Source: Scleroderma bovista (lineage: Eukaryota > Basidiomycota > Agaricomycetes > Boletales > Sclerodermataceae). Taken from it: 43,024 bases of DNA. The stretch is taken from the NCBI GenBank assembly GCA_037178675.1, contig JAYMGJ010000103.1:1-43024 (forward strand), read 5' to 3'. The notes under the pieces were generated by a model. That model did no database searches. It worked only from the letters and a program-made list of their open reading frames with translations, and was not told the DNA's origin. The first letter of the stretch is position 1; the number at the start of each line of letters is the position of its first letter. Below, piece after piece: positions 1 through 11,015 of this stretch. The translations under genes and the position numbers were made by a program.

Positions 1-1376
1 CTGCCTTTGCACTGCGAAAGATTGAGACGCCTGCGTGTCACGTTATGCCATGAACCAATTAACTCACAGGATGCTTCCCTCCGTTAAAGGAAAAGAACGA
101 CTTGCTTAGATTTTGCACTATGTCCTCGTCCCTGTTCTGCACGAATCGATCTGCAATAAACCTGTGACCATCGGGGTACAATCCCTCATCACGGTGAGCG
201 GCCCATGACATGGCGACCACAAGCTCGCCCTTCCGAATCGGGATCACCCTCTCTCCGTCCTTCAGCTCGATATCGCGTTCAGCATCCCGAATGCCGATCA
301 CCAGAGAGGACAGACGGAGCGCTTCCAATATCGCGGAATGGAGGAGTGCGAAGGACGAAGGCTGCAGGTTCTCCGGACTAGCATTGACGAGAAACCCATG
401 AATACTTCCAAACTCCTCCCGTACGGTCTTGTCGATTTCATCGCGTACAGCGGCAAGAGCAGAGGGGTCGGCCAGTAACCATGCGAAGAGCCAGAAAACG
501 ACGTTGAACAAGTTCATGTGGATCGTTAGTGTGAGCACAAGTATTAAGCAAGCTCCATCCTCGTTGGTAAGATTATGTTTCTGAAAGGCCTCGAAAAGAT
601 TGGTTCCCAGGGAATCCTCCTTGTCGGTACCTAAATCCTCGATATACTTGGAAATGTACCCTAGAAGCCGTTTTCTGGCTCCGATGGATGGGAATGGCCA
701 GAATGGACGCGCGCAAAACGGGTGGAGACTGCCACTAAAAAGCATGTAGTCGTCGTAGGTGTCTGGGGAGAATCTGCTTCCTAGCAGAATGGCATTGGTC
801 ACGACGTACAATGGCTCCGTAAGGGACCGCTTGAGTGACCCCTCGTAATTAGCGAACCGCTTGAGTCTGTTGAAGAGCACGTCAGCGAATCCTGGTGTGA
901 GATCGCCCAAGGTTCGCTTCGCAAGACGCTTATCAAGTATGGGAAAGAGCTCTTGTGTGCCAAAGGCATATAATTTCTGTGTACGCGAAGCATCACATCC
1001 AATCATACGAAGGATTGTATGGCTTTGGGTGCGGGGCGAAAGGAGACCGTGTTCAACAGCAAGAAAGCTTTGGAGGACTTCCTTGGACGACACAAAGGTG
1101 GCCCGACGACCACCCAGCAGAAGCTTGAACACTGGTCCGTACTGGGATCTATCGCTGTAGGTTATATACGACTAGCACATGTAGTAGGCACGACACTTAC
1201 ATGCAACTTGTCAAGAATACGCCTGGTCTGAGGGTAAAGCTAACGAGAGACCCGATCCACGGGAAAATACTGGGGACCTGAGGGGGGTAGGAGGGTTTCC
1301 TCTTATCGATAATTGCATGTGCTAGGACGATCAGCGCTAACAGTAGTGCGGGTGCTAGTAGTATGCCCAAGGTCAT
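1..1376 (-). CDS. Cytochrome P450, CYP7/CYP8-like (P450-1), 3' end outside the window
   Basis: Microsomal-type heme monooxygenase. Exons (minus strand): 1376-1201, 1154-68, 11-<1; introns 1200-1155 and 67-12 have GT..AG ends. The start was chosen because the ATG at 1376 opens a hydrophobic N-terminal anchor (about residues 4-22), followed by a basic stretch and a Pro-rich hinge. ExxR is E-A-L-R at residues 336-339. The I-helix (about 271-286) has NLFN where most P450s have AGxxT, as in the CYP7/CYP8 class. The heme loop F-N-G-G-K-H-P is followed across the intron by C-K-G at the window edge. By comparison with its paralogues the full protein should have about 488 residues; about 66 C-terminal residues lie outside. 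It is close to P450-3. The substrate cannot be told from sequence; CYP7/8 relatives act on sterols and lipids. Confidence 0.9.
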
Positions 1377-1432
1377 ACTCAGTGAGTAGATGGCAGCTGC
1401 GTCTCAGTTTTGAGCCTACCATCATGTTAGAA

Positions 1433-1438
1433 TTTATA
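1433..1438 (-). promoter_or_regulatory. TATA box of P450-1
   Basis: TATAAA on the minus strand, about 57 bp before the ATG at 1376. The same motif sits 55-57 bp before the ATG in all four P450 copies, which supports both the box and the start choice. Confidence 0.6.
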
Positions 1439-2541
1439 CTCACAGATCCTTCCTTTTGGGCCAATGATTGCGCCCACCGATAATAGGCTGAAGTACATAT
1501 GGCGACTTACATTTTGGAATGACTTGATGGCGTCTCGCCGTCCGATAAGCACCGGAATGTTCACCATGATACCGTCGACGTCATTTCCAGAAAGTATGTA
1601 CTTTCTGATATCAACAGCTGTGCCCATGAATGAAATACAAAAGGTTGGGTTGTAAGTACGAAAGAGTCCGTTGGAAAAGTGTGAAGGACTGCATTGGCCC
1701 CGACTAGGACTGTCCGATCGATTCCAAGCGGAAATCATGGATGAGTCGTGAGATATAGTAGCAGGTATCTAGTAGTCTCGTTTTAGGAGGTGTCAGTATA
1801 TTTGTCGCGTCGCGCCACACCACGTGTTTTCAATTTTTGCTGCCAACTGCGCAGTGCGCAGCTCGACACCGCCGAGGGTTCTGCTATCGGCAGGGGACTT
1901 GCAGAGCCTGGTAAGGCCCCAATTTTTCGGTGGAAATAAGGGTCTTTTGGGGTTTTTGTGATACGCGTAATATATCTAAACCACTACACATATCCTTATA
2001 CACAATACCTTAGTGTCCCCAAATACGGTACGTACTCTCCTACGGCCTGGCACCGCGTCTTAGCACTACAGTTTCCTAAGGCATACCAGGTATACATACT
2101 CCCTCAAAACCCATACATTTTTCTATTTCCCGAGTTGCTTTGCAGGGCCACCAGTCTCTTGGGTACCCCATACTCCCTCAAAACCCATACTTCACAGCAT
2201 AAACCGGCGAGAGATATCCATTAGGAGGGAGTCGACTTGCTTGCAGCAGTATAGAAGTGCTGCCGCTGGCATCAACCTTGCTTGTTGCGGACGCCAATAT
2301 TCTATTAAAATTACACCCGCATTTATTTAAACAGTTGCAGCTCCAAGCCCCTTCGTTTATTCCAAGATGACCCAACCACCAAGCTCCGCTTCTGTGCCCC
2401 AATCGAAATGATACACGAAAAAATACAGTAAGTGGAGTCACTAATCGGAATCTTGCCAGACACCGTTGCATAAAAGCTGGCCTTCCGAGATGAGGGATCG
2501 AGGACTTCCAACCACCAGATCGGTCCCTCAGTTTGCATCCG
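1439..2541. other. P450-1 upstream region and GH3 5' flank, no gene seen
   Basis: Up to about 1800 this stretch resembles the sequence upstream of P450-2 and P450-3, so it belongs to the duplicated unit. Short open frames here are conserved only because the DNA is duplicated; they have no plausible start or domain. From about 1800 to 2541 the sequence is unique to this window. It holds a short direct repeat (see separate entry) and presumably the promoter of the GH3 gene. Confidence 0.5.
2095..2190. repeat. Short direct repeat, two 22-bp copies
   Basis: An identical 22-bp word (CATACTCCCTC then AAAACCCATAC) occurs at 2095-2116 and 2169-2190, 74 bp apart, in the intergenic DNA before the GH3 gene. 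No role is evident. Confidence 0.7.
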
Positions 2542-4654
2542 ATGACTATCAGCACGATACACCCTTTCACTTCGTTGTCTCCCGAAGACAAGATAGTCCT
2601 GCGACAGGACACAGACAGCCGCTTGCGGGAAATAATATGCGCGAACATTGACACCCGCTTTGCTTCTTCCCTTGTAGATTTCCGCCTGGCTGTCGCAAAC
2701 AAGGATCTGAAGGATGATGCGACCATCTTGGACGACTTCCGTCGCCTAGTCCCTCTCACAGAGTACGAGTCCTATCGCCCCTTGCTAATGAAGTTCAAGG
2801 AACGCCCTTGCAAACTATCCGAGGTCGAAAACCTGCTTGCACCAGGGCTTCCCGACTTTTTGTGCAAGTCCAGCGGCACTTCTGGCAGGGAATCAAAGCT
2901 TTTCCCGAAACGCTGTCAATCTTTACACTACCAAGCCATCACTGACATCTCGGGCAAGGTCGCGGATATCTATTCCATCACCCACCAAGATTTGCTTCAG
3001 GTAGTAACGGACTCTGGTGAGGCAGTACATACGATTCCCTTGAGCGTTTCCTCGACCGCTCGCTGGCGTTCAACCATGAACTGGACCATCGAAACGGATG
3101 ACGCCCGCATGGGGTTAATGGGTGTGTCCAGTCTCGTTCAATGAATCATCACGTACAAACTACTTTTCTAGTTCCTGGCCATGTTGCTCCATGGGCCACT
3201 GGCCTCATCACACATCGTCAGTCCTTCTTGTTTATTCATGCGCTCTTTGCACTTGCGGAACCACACGTCGATCAATTCCGTACGCTATATCTAACCATTT
3301 TCATGGACATTGTACATGTCATACAAGCAGAGTGGGAAGTACTTTTGTCCAGTATCCGAGATGGAATCATCCCAGATATTGAGCACATCGATTACGTTCG
3401 GGCTCATCTGCAGGTGAGTACCGGGTATTTGCCAACCAACAACTCGATCTGAAGACAGTAGGACCACATGCGTGCAGATCCAAACCGAGCGGAAGAGCTT
3501 CGGCATATTGGCCCTCCCCTCTCTTGCCCTGGATGGGCCCAACGTGTTTGGCCAAGGCTAACGACGGTTGCGGCCATTTGCAGTGGTGCGTTTTCCATGG
3601 CACTGCCCAAGGTGAGGAGTTGTCCATACTTTTCGATCGTACAGCAGTCCTCATTTTCATCAGGCAAGAACGATGCTTGGACCCAACATTATCATCCACA
3701 ACTTTGCATATGGATGTACTGAAGGCCTCAGAGGCAAGGCTATTAACTTTGGAGAGTCAGGAGAGTTCATCTTGGAAAACGAGGGTGTTGTTGAGTTCCT
3801 CGATGTCACAAACGAACAGACGACCGATAATATTGTTCAGGCAGTGTGTACTTCTATTATCCGCCCTTCATTTTGGACATATCCTTTCCCAAATTATCAT
3901 AGTTTTCAATCTGTTTCCTTTATTTTGCTAGTCATGCAACTCACGATCCATAGCTAATTCACTTCACAGTGGGATGTCCGACCGGGAACATTGTACCAGC
4001 CAGTATACACATCCCGGGATGGTCTATGGAGGTACCCCATAGATGATATCTTCCGAGCAGTTGGATTTCATCCGCGCAACAGATTGCCGGTGTTCAAGTT
4101 CTTTGCGCGAAAGAAGTATGTAAAATATAACAATTCTCTGTTGGACTCTAATTGATTTATCTACACATGCATACAGCTTGTCAATCCGAATCGCTTACGC
4201 TTGTGAGATCACGGAGACGGTTCTTATGGATGTGATACGAACGATTAATGTGGGAATTACGAAGGTGCACGAGTTCACCGCGGTTCTGGATGACCGTGAT
4301 TCTCCACAGACAGTCGGATTTTTCTTCGAAGTCGTTGAAGACATCATTGGTATGGCAATGGCGCTGTGATTTGAAATACACTACTGATGTGACCTAGGTT
4401 CCAATGTCCAGCTCATCAAGCAGAAGGCCCTTGAAGCATTCTTGGCGATGCACACCGACTATCAGGAAATGGTAGATGTGGGTAAAATGCGCCAACCAAC
4501 AATCCGTATCGTCAAACCAGGGACATTCATGGAATACAGACGATGGAGGGTTGATAGCGCAGGAGTTGGCATCAGCCAGGTTAAAGTCCCTGTTGTCATG
4601 CGGGACTCGAAAGCAATCGAGTGGATGATAGGGAGAGTTGTGATGGAATTGTAA
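2542..4654 (+). CDS. GH3-family acyl-adenylating/amido synthetase-like protein
   Basis: Firefly-luciferase-superfamily enzyme. Plant GH3 members adenylate a carboxylate (indole-acetate, jasmonate) and join it to an amino acid; the substrates of fungal members are not settled. Seven exons: 2542-3121, 3172-3413, 3462-3611, 3664-3843, 3970-4115, 4177-4349, 4398-4654, giving 575 residues, the normal family length. Visible marks are the ATP-binding SSGTSG at residues 110-115, HVAPWATGL at the start of exon 2, the LPKxRxxLGPN region across exons 3-4, the LWRYPIDD region in exon 5 (plant GH3: LYRYRxGD), and LSIRI..EITE at the exon 5-6 join. Every splice preserves frame and family similarity. ATG 2542 was chosen because the frame upstream holds only a TTG. 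It lies between P450-1 and P450-2, transcribed divergently from P450-1 and convergently with P450-2. No breaks seen. Confidence 0.9.
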
Positions 4655-5399
4655 CCATCGTGTTTACATAAAGGTGATGATTTTGTGTGTACGTTTGCCT
4701 CGAGTCTTTCTCTTTCTCCTGCAAGACTTTCGTATGTTGTTTTAATCTCGAACATGATATGTTGACATATGTAGAACAATTATGATGTGGCCAATGCAAG
4801 GATAATGTAAATGACCACCGACGAGCTCGAGATCAGGACGTCCAAGGTCACCGCGCTCGATTAAGGACTAGTAGAACCTCATACAGTACTACAACATTCG
4901 GCTGGGGTTTTTGCGACCCGACAGGGGCTGCACTTTCTCACGAATAGTAATTTAGAATTCTCTCTCTCTCCCTCTTGAACCCACTATCACATTTCTTAAC
5001 ACTTTCTATGTCCTTCTGGAACCACGTCTTAGTACATCTTTGTTTGTAGCGGTATATAAATGTGGAACTCTCTCTCTCTCTAACCCACTATGTATCCGGG
5101 CCGGCATTTCCCAATCTGTGCTAAGAATAGACGGGCGAATCATCATTAGTACCATATGTAAGTGTGCTTATTTCCCCTCGCCTACCTTCGAGAGCGCTGC
5201 AGCTCTCCCAACCCTCCTGCTTTCCTCTCGAGCACCTATAGACAATGCTCCTGGGGAATGCCGTTCCAGACTAGTCTTTCATTCCTTTCATTTTCAGGTG
5301 AGTGTAACTTCATTTCGTCTCGTTTACTATCGTAGGTTCCCTGTACATGCCCGCCTATCTCTATCCGTGTGGTGCCGGCTCAGCCACAAACCCCCATGC
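4655..5399. other. Intergenic, no gene recognised
   Basis: 3' flank of the GH3 gene followed by low-complexity CT-rich runs (near 4960 and 5075, repeated CTCTCTC). A long open frame starting at 5040 runs through here into repeat R1, but it has no domain, crosses splice-like signals and is not conserved as a frame in the other R copies. Confidence 0.4.
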
Positions 5400-5800
5400 T
5401 GTACACCGTCGCAGACACGACTCCACAAACCCTCTCAGCTGGTTCTCCGCCCAGCAGGACCATTCCATCGACGTCCGCGATCATCTCTGATGCCTCGGCC
5501 GTCCTCGACTGTCATGTTCGTGCGCCCTGCCGTCACGACATTTTCTTTTGCCTCATGCTCGCACTCACATGGCTCGCCCTCAATTGGCAGCCTCCGTGGT
5601 GTCGCTCGCAGTGAGTCCTGCGATTCTTGCGCTGCGCCTTCGACGTCCCATCCGCGCACTCAGCGCTCCTGCCCATTACCGACACCTCAAGCCTCAGGCC
5701 TCAGGGTTCGCGTGTGGGTTTTTCCACCTCAGGCACCTCTTTTCGGGACCAATGATGTCTTACAGACAACTACTAGTGGTGAAGTCGCGGGAACTAGTTG
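5400..5800 (+). repeat. R1: truncated copy of modular repeat R
   Basis: Similar to the 3' third of R2 (about 10,010-10,390) and R3 (about 22,345-22,735), sharing the segments around CTGGTTCTCCGCCCAGC, GTTCGTGCGCCCTGCC and CTCACATGGCTCGCCCTC. The 5' modules are missing. After about 5790 it jumps to sequence that in unit 3 lies about 500 bp further on, so it also carries an internal deletion at its 3' side. Confidence 0.75.
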
Positions 5801-5919
5801 TGTAATGTGTACAACAGCATCGGAACGGTGCGTGCAGTCAAGGAACTATTGTACAAAAGGGAAAGAGAGAGAAACCAGCTGCCTTGTCCAACTGGTATGG
5901 TCAGAGAATCATTGATACA

Positions 5920-7491
5920 CTAAAAGTCGAAGCGAGGACGCAATTTCACAGTAATATCTTCCGTCGTAAAGACACCAGGAAGACCTGCGCTCTGTGCACT
6001 TGACTGTGGTTGTTTCCACTTCGGTGGCCCGTATCCTTGTGGTACAGGTGTCACATCGAAAAGGGAAAAATATATGATGGCCAATACTTTCATTTCATAA
6101 ACAGCTAACAACCTGCCTTTGCACTGGGAAATATTGAGACGTCTTCGTGACACGTCATGCAATGAACCAATTAACTCACAAAATGTTTTGCTCCGTTAAA
6201 GGAAAAGAACGACTTGCTTAGATTTTGCACTATGTCCTCGTCCCTGTTCTGCAAGAATCGATCTGCAATAAACCTGTGACCATCGGTGTACAATCCCTCA
6301 TCACGGTGAGCAGCCCATGACATGGCGACCACAAGCTCGCCCTTCCGAATCGGGATCACCCTATCTCCGTCCTTCAGCTCAATATCGCGTTCAGCATCCC
6401 GAATGCCGATCACCAGAGAGGACAGACGGAGCGCTTCCAATATCGCGGAATGGAGGAGTGCGAAGGACGAAGGCTGCAGGTTCTCCGGACTAGCATTGAC
6501 GAGAAACCCATGAATGCTTCCAAACTCCTCTCGTACGGTCTTGTCGATTTCATCGCGTACAGCGGCAAGAGCAGAGGGGTCGGCCAGTAACCATGTGAAG
6601 AGCCAGAAAGTGATGTTAAACAAGTTCGTGTGAGCCGCTATCTTGAGCACAAGTATTAGGGGCGCTCCCTCCTCGCTGGTAAAATTATGTTTCTGAAAGG
6701 CCTCGAAAAGATTGGTTCCCAGGGAATCCTCCTTCGTGTCGGTACCTAAATCCTCAATATACTTGGAAATGTGTCCTAAAAGCCGGTTTCTGGCCCTGAT
6801 GGATGGGAATGGCCAGGATGGACGCGTGGAAAATGGGCGAAAACTGCGAATGAAAACCGTGTAGTCATCGTAGGTGGCTGGGGGGAATTTGCTTCCTAGC
6901 AGAATGGCGTCGGACGCGGCGTACAATGGCTCCGTAAGAGACCGCTTGAGTGACCCCTCGTAATTAGCGAACCGCTTGAGTTTGTTGAAGAGCACGTCAG
7001 CGAATCCCGGTGTGAGATCGCCCAAGGTTCGCTTCGCAAGACGCTTATCAAGTAAGGGAAAAAGCTCTTGAGTGGCAAAGGCATATAATTTCTGTGTGCG
7101 CGAAGCATCACATCCACACATACGAAGCATTCCATAGCTTTGGGTGCGGGGCGTAAGGAGACCGTGTTCAACAGCAAGAAAGCTTTGGACGGCTTCCTTG
7201 GACGACACAAAGGTGGCCCGACGACCACCCAGCAGAAGCTTGAACACTGGTCCGTACTGTGATCTATGGCTGTAGGTTATATACGACTAGCACATGTAGT
7301 AGCCACGACACTTACATGCAATTTGTCAAGAATTCGCCTGGTCTGAGGGCAAAGCTAACGAGAGACCCGATCCACGGGAAAATACTGGGGACCTGAGGGG
7401 GGTAGGAGGGTTTCCTCTTATCGATAATTGCATGTGCTAGGACGATCAGCGCTAACAGTAGTGCGGGTGCTAGTAGTATGCCCAAGGTCAT
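5920..7491 (-). CDS. Cytochrome P450, CYP7/CYP8-like (P450-2)
   Basis: Exons (minus strand): 7491-7316, 7269-6180, 6123-5920; 489 residues, with stop TAG at 5922-5920. N-terminal membrane anchor, P-rich hinge, the Q-Y-G-P-V-F-K start of the catalytic domain, ExxR as EALR, and C-terminus ending P-R-F-D-F. The heme loop reads F-N-G-A-K-H-F|C-K-G-R: the usual Gly four residues before Cys is Ala and the residue before Cys is Phe rather than Pro, unlike P450-1 and -3. The protein is a mosaic: the part after the I-helix nearly equals P450-1/-3, while the I-helix region (AAHTNLFN, LFTWLL) matches P450-4. Frames and splice sites are intact, so it is probably expressed. The substrate is unknown. Confidence 0.9.
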
Positions 7492-7547
7492 ACTGAGTAA
7501 GTAGATGGCAGCTGCGTCTCAGTTTTGAGCATCCCAACATGTTGGGA

Positions 7548-7553
7548 TTTATA
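7548..7553 (-). promoter_or_regulatory. TATA box of P450-2
   Basis: TATAAA on the minus strand about 57 bp before the ATG at 7491, in the same place as in the other copies. Confidence 0.6.
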
Positions 7554-8159
7554 CTCCCAGATCCTTCCTTTTGGGCTAGCAGCACATGATTGCGCCCTCG
7601 TCTCGAGGAAACTAGGCTGTGTCGACTTACATTTGGGAATGACTTGATTACGTCGCGCCGTCCGATCTGAGCCAGAAATTTCATTTACTTACGATTTGTC
7701 TGGTGATTGCCGAACAACTATCTGACCAGTGTAGCGTCAAATGAGCCAAGGTGGTCTTACACGAGTTAGGAGGAGTGTTGCGACCAGGCCATCGTCAGTA
7801 GTATGAGGCTACTCCTATGAGCCCAAGAGGCCTACTTCGATGGGTCTAGTAACTCGATCAGCATCAGCTGACAGGCGAGTTTGAAGACCTAACCTTTTTG
7901 GGCGACCCAGCGGCTTATGCCATTGCCAAGATTCCGATGGAGGCCCGCAATCGCCAGGCATTTGGCAGTGCACCATCATACCATCGACGTCGTTTCCAGG
8001 AAGTATGTACAGCTTTCTGATATCAACAGCTGTGCCAAATGAATGAAATAAAAAAGGGACTGTAAGTATGAAAGGGTCCGTTGGAAAAGTGTGAGGGACG
8101 CCATTGGCCATGGCTCTCACACCATCGAGCAGGCGTCCGATTGATTCCATGGGTGTCAT
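7554..8159. other. P450-2 upstream region, duplicated, no gene
   Basis: Matches the region upstream of P450-3 (12,650-13,180) and, more loosely, those of P450-1 and P450-4. It contains the intact form of the site (near 8130) into which the 7.8-kb transposon inserted in the P450-3 unit. Open frames here are short and have no domain. Confidence 0.5.
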
Positions 8160-10395
8160 GAAATCTAGTAGGAGGTATCAGTATATTTTCTGACCTTCTT
8201 CAGCAGACGGTTGGACATACTTAGCTGAATGTTCTTCCAAATAAAAGTGTCCGTTTGAATAATACACTTGAGCGTTGTTGACACGCCGCGATCCAGCGTC
8301 GTGACCCGATTTGGTAAGTCGCGTCGCGCCCTGCGTTGATCATCGCAGCACGCACAGACTTCATGCGTAGTCTCCATCCATCGCTCCCTCTGCATCCTGT
8401 ACTCGGCGTCAAGATTATTCAGCATTCAGACTTGGTTTCGACGCCTCCGGATCGACCGTATCGCGATTGCACGTCCAAGGTAAGCACTTTTGACTTCTGG
8501 CGTTCGACCAACGTTTCTGGCGCTCGAATTTTATTCTTCCATATAGGCATGTCTCGAAGCGTTCTCAGGTGACTGCGTGGCGTACGCGCGTTCTAGGCAA
8601 GTCTTCTCGACCTCTTGCGCTTTGCCAACGTTTATACACTCAATCTTGAACCTTCCACGCCGTCGCCGACGCCTAATGGATCCGTACGGACGCTCTGCGC
8701 GTGGTGGGGTGCCCAGAAGCAGAAGATACTGGTAAGTTGTTGTTCCTCATTCTTCGACTCTGGAGCAGATGCTGACTATCTGCAGCTAGCCGCGCTACAT
8801 CCACTCGCGCCGAGTGAACGCCGCCGCCGCTCGTTGCGTCGCCTTCGTTTCGGTCGCCACTGCCATCGCCAGCTCTCTCGACCTCAACGGTCACCGCGAT
8901 CCGCTCGTCTGCGCCAAACGCCTCTGAATCTGCGCTCTCGACCTCTCCAAAGGTAAATATTCGACTTGCGGTACCCAGCGGCGGAGTATGGCAGTGGTAC
9001 GTATACGTCGATATTGTCGACGCTGGCCCTTCTTCAGCGATAAGCAGGCTTTGGTGTGTAATGTCGACGTAGTTCTGTCGTAGAACAACCGTCAGCAAGT
9101 TCTTATTCAGGGGAAACATACCAAGTCAGGAGTCGATGAAGTAAGCGAAGCGGTGAAAATCTTGAAGTCGAGTCGAGCGCGATCGGACGAAGAAACTTGA
9201 GAACAAATCTGAGGGGGAATTCTATTCTGTTTCTCCAGGACTGTACAAGAGATATTATATACTAGATGTGCACAAAGAACAGAGAGTGAGCTGAAAGACG
9301 AGGAACAAGATAAAAGGAAAGGTACAAAAATGCCTTGAGGCTCATCTAAGTAAGGTATAGTTTGACTGTGGCGGTCGGAGACGGTGAGCAAAGAAACGGA
9401 CAGTCACAGGAAATTAGGCACGAGGTTTTAACGTGATAACGTGAAACGGTACGATGAAAGAAAAAGAGAGGAGGAAAAAGGAGAAAGAAAAACATACTAC
9501 GTATGACATCAGTGATGACGGCGGCGGCGAGACACGAGTTGCGATGTATGCGAGATGTTCGAGACGGACGTGATATGTGTGAAGACGTGAAACGGCGAGA
9601 TTTTGTAGACAGAACGCGAGACTTCATTACAGGTGTCTCGATTTCGTGCGTATCAAGTGAGTATTGTGTCGTTCGTTCGATTTGACGCGTTCTGACGTTC
9701 TTCGTCACGTTTTCAGCTATTTCCCTTTCGTGTGAAACGGTGTATGCGTCCGTGCGCACGCTCGACGTGGCCGCGTGGGCTCGGAGTCCGTCCGACTCGC
9801 ATGGATGCCTTTTCGCAGGTCTGGTAGGTAAGTCTGGCGATTTGTCTTTCTTTCGAGATGTTCTGACGATTTCTGCCTGCTTCCCCTTGCGCGGTACTTT
9901 GTGTGCGTTCCAGGTACGTCTTTGCTCGCGTGTTCGCTGCGCTGATCTTTTTTTCGCAGTGTAGCCTTGATTTCCGGAGTCGCAGGTCTTTGCACTTCGT
10001 CTCGTCGCCCTTGTCGATTCCACAAGCCCTCTTAGCTGGTTCTCCGCCCAGCGAGGGCCATTCCATCGACGTCCGCGATCATTTCTGGTGGCTCGGCTGT
10101 TTCGACTGTCCTGTTCGTGCGCCCTGCCGTCACGACGCTTTCTTCTCCCTCCTGCTCGCACTCACATGGCTCGCCCTCGATCATATTCACAGCCTCGTGG
10201 TGTTGCTCGCAGTAAGTCCTGCAGTTTGTCTTGCGGTTCGTGTGGCGCGCCTTCGAGTAGGACCAACGTCCCATCTGCGCACTCAGCGCTCCTGCCCATC
10301 ACCAACGCCTCAGGGCTCGCGTGTGGGTTTTTCCACCTCAGGCACCTCTTTTCGGTACCAATAGACGTCTTACAGACTACTAGTGGTGAAGCCGC
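8160..10395 (+). repeat. R2: long copy of modular repeat R (carries a MITE-like insertion)
   Basis: Unrecognised repeat with regularly spaced splice-like signals. GT(A/G)AG(T/C) words follow short blocks and (C/T)AG words precede the next block, for example GTAAGC at 8480, GTAAGT at 8732, GTGAGT at 9658 and GTAAGT near 9829. Translated, the blocks form related modules of about 35 residues (pattern: SVRTL, then W, then PSPSDS, then FAGL). The block-intron order is kept in R3 and in the inverted R4. Some splits differ: where R3 has GTAAGT (near 21,512) R2 has GCAAGT (8597). No complete reading frame could be built. It is either a decayed multi-exon gene duplicated with the P450s or an undescribed mobile repeat. 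Confidence 0.7.
9057..9631. mobile_element. MITE-like insertion (575 bp) inside R2
   Basis: Absent from R3, where the flanks are continuous (near 21,960-21,975). The ends are inverted: both begin TGTAATG inward, with a second shared word GTTCTGTC 8-9 bp further in. The 4-bp word GGTG lies on both sides (9053-9056 and 9632-9635), as expected for a target duplication. The interior has no long gene-like frame and contains a purine-rich run (about 9455-9495). The superfamily is not assigned. Confidence 0.65.
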
Positions 10396-11015
10396 GGTCC
10401 GCCTTAAAGACTTGGACGACAAATTGTTCATGCAACATCCTAGTGAATATCTACGCAACGAGACCACCGTCTCGTGAAGATGGACCAAAAGAAGGACTAT
10501 ATTGGGAAATGTTAAAGGCATCAGTTGGTTCTGGAGATGGTCAGACTCTCAATATGGTCATTGGTATTGCTACTTCGCAATGTTCACCACTCGCAGCTGT
10601 TGTGACATTTTCATGGGGACCACTCTTATGTTAATTGTAGCAAAGCTATCTCACACTAGACCATAGCCAGTGCTGAGTCCACGCGGACCTTGGGCGCTCA
10701 TTTAAACCATATTCGCGGATGACGAATAAAAGTACAACAATGTTCTTGTTGCACTGACCTTGTGAACAAAGTGATTACTTATCCCCTCCCATGTTTTAAA
10801 CATAACGAAGTATCGACATCAGCGGTAAGTGGACCGATCCAGGTGATCGACAGCCCAGAATACATGGCTGAGGCCTAAATAGGTGGAATGAAGTTGCATA
10901 GTTATGTGTAATGTGTACAACAGCATCGGAACGGTGTGTGCAGCGAAGGAACTATTGTACAAAAGGGAGAGAGAGAAAACCAACTGCCTGGTATCGTCAG
11001 AGAATCAATTATTCA
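10396..11015. other. Spacer between R2 and P450-3, duplicated
   Basis: Similar to 22,736-23,321 before P450-4. It holds the 3' flank of P450-3, including the shared GTGTAATGTGTACAACAGC segment. No gene seen. Confidence 0.5.

Noticed and set aside
1427..1738. Small minus-strand gene upstream of each P450
   Set aside because: Similar frames upstream of P450-2 and -3 are shifted and broken by indels; conservation follows from DNA duplication, not coding.
5040..5915. 291-codon open frame on the plus strand
   Set aside because: Runs through unique DNA and repeat R1, has no domain, and the frame is not kept in R2 or R3.
9346..10161. 271-codon minus-strand open frame
   Set aside because: Crosses the MITE-like insertion boundary into R2; Arg/Thr/Lys-rich composition is the antisense of R modules.
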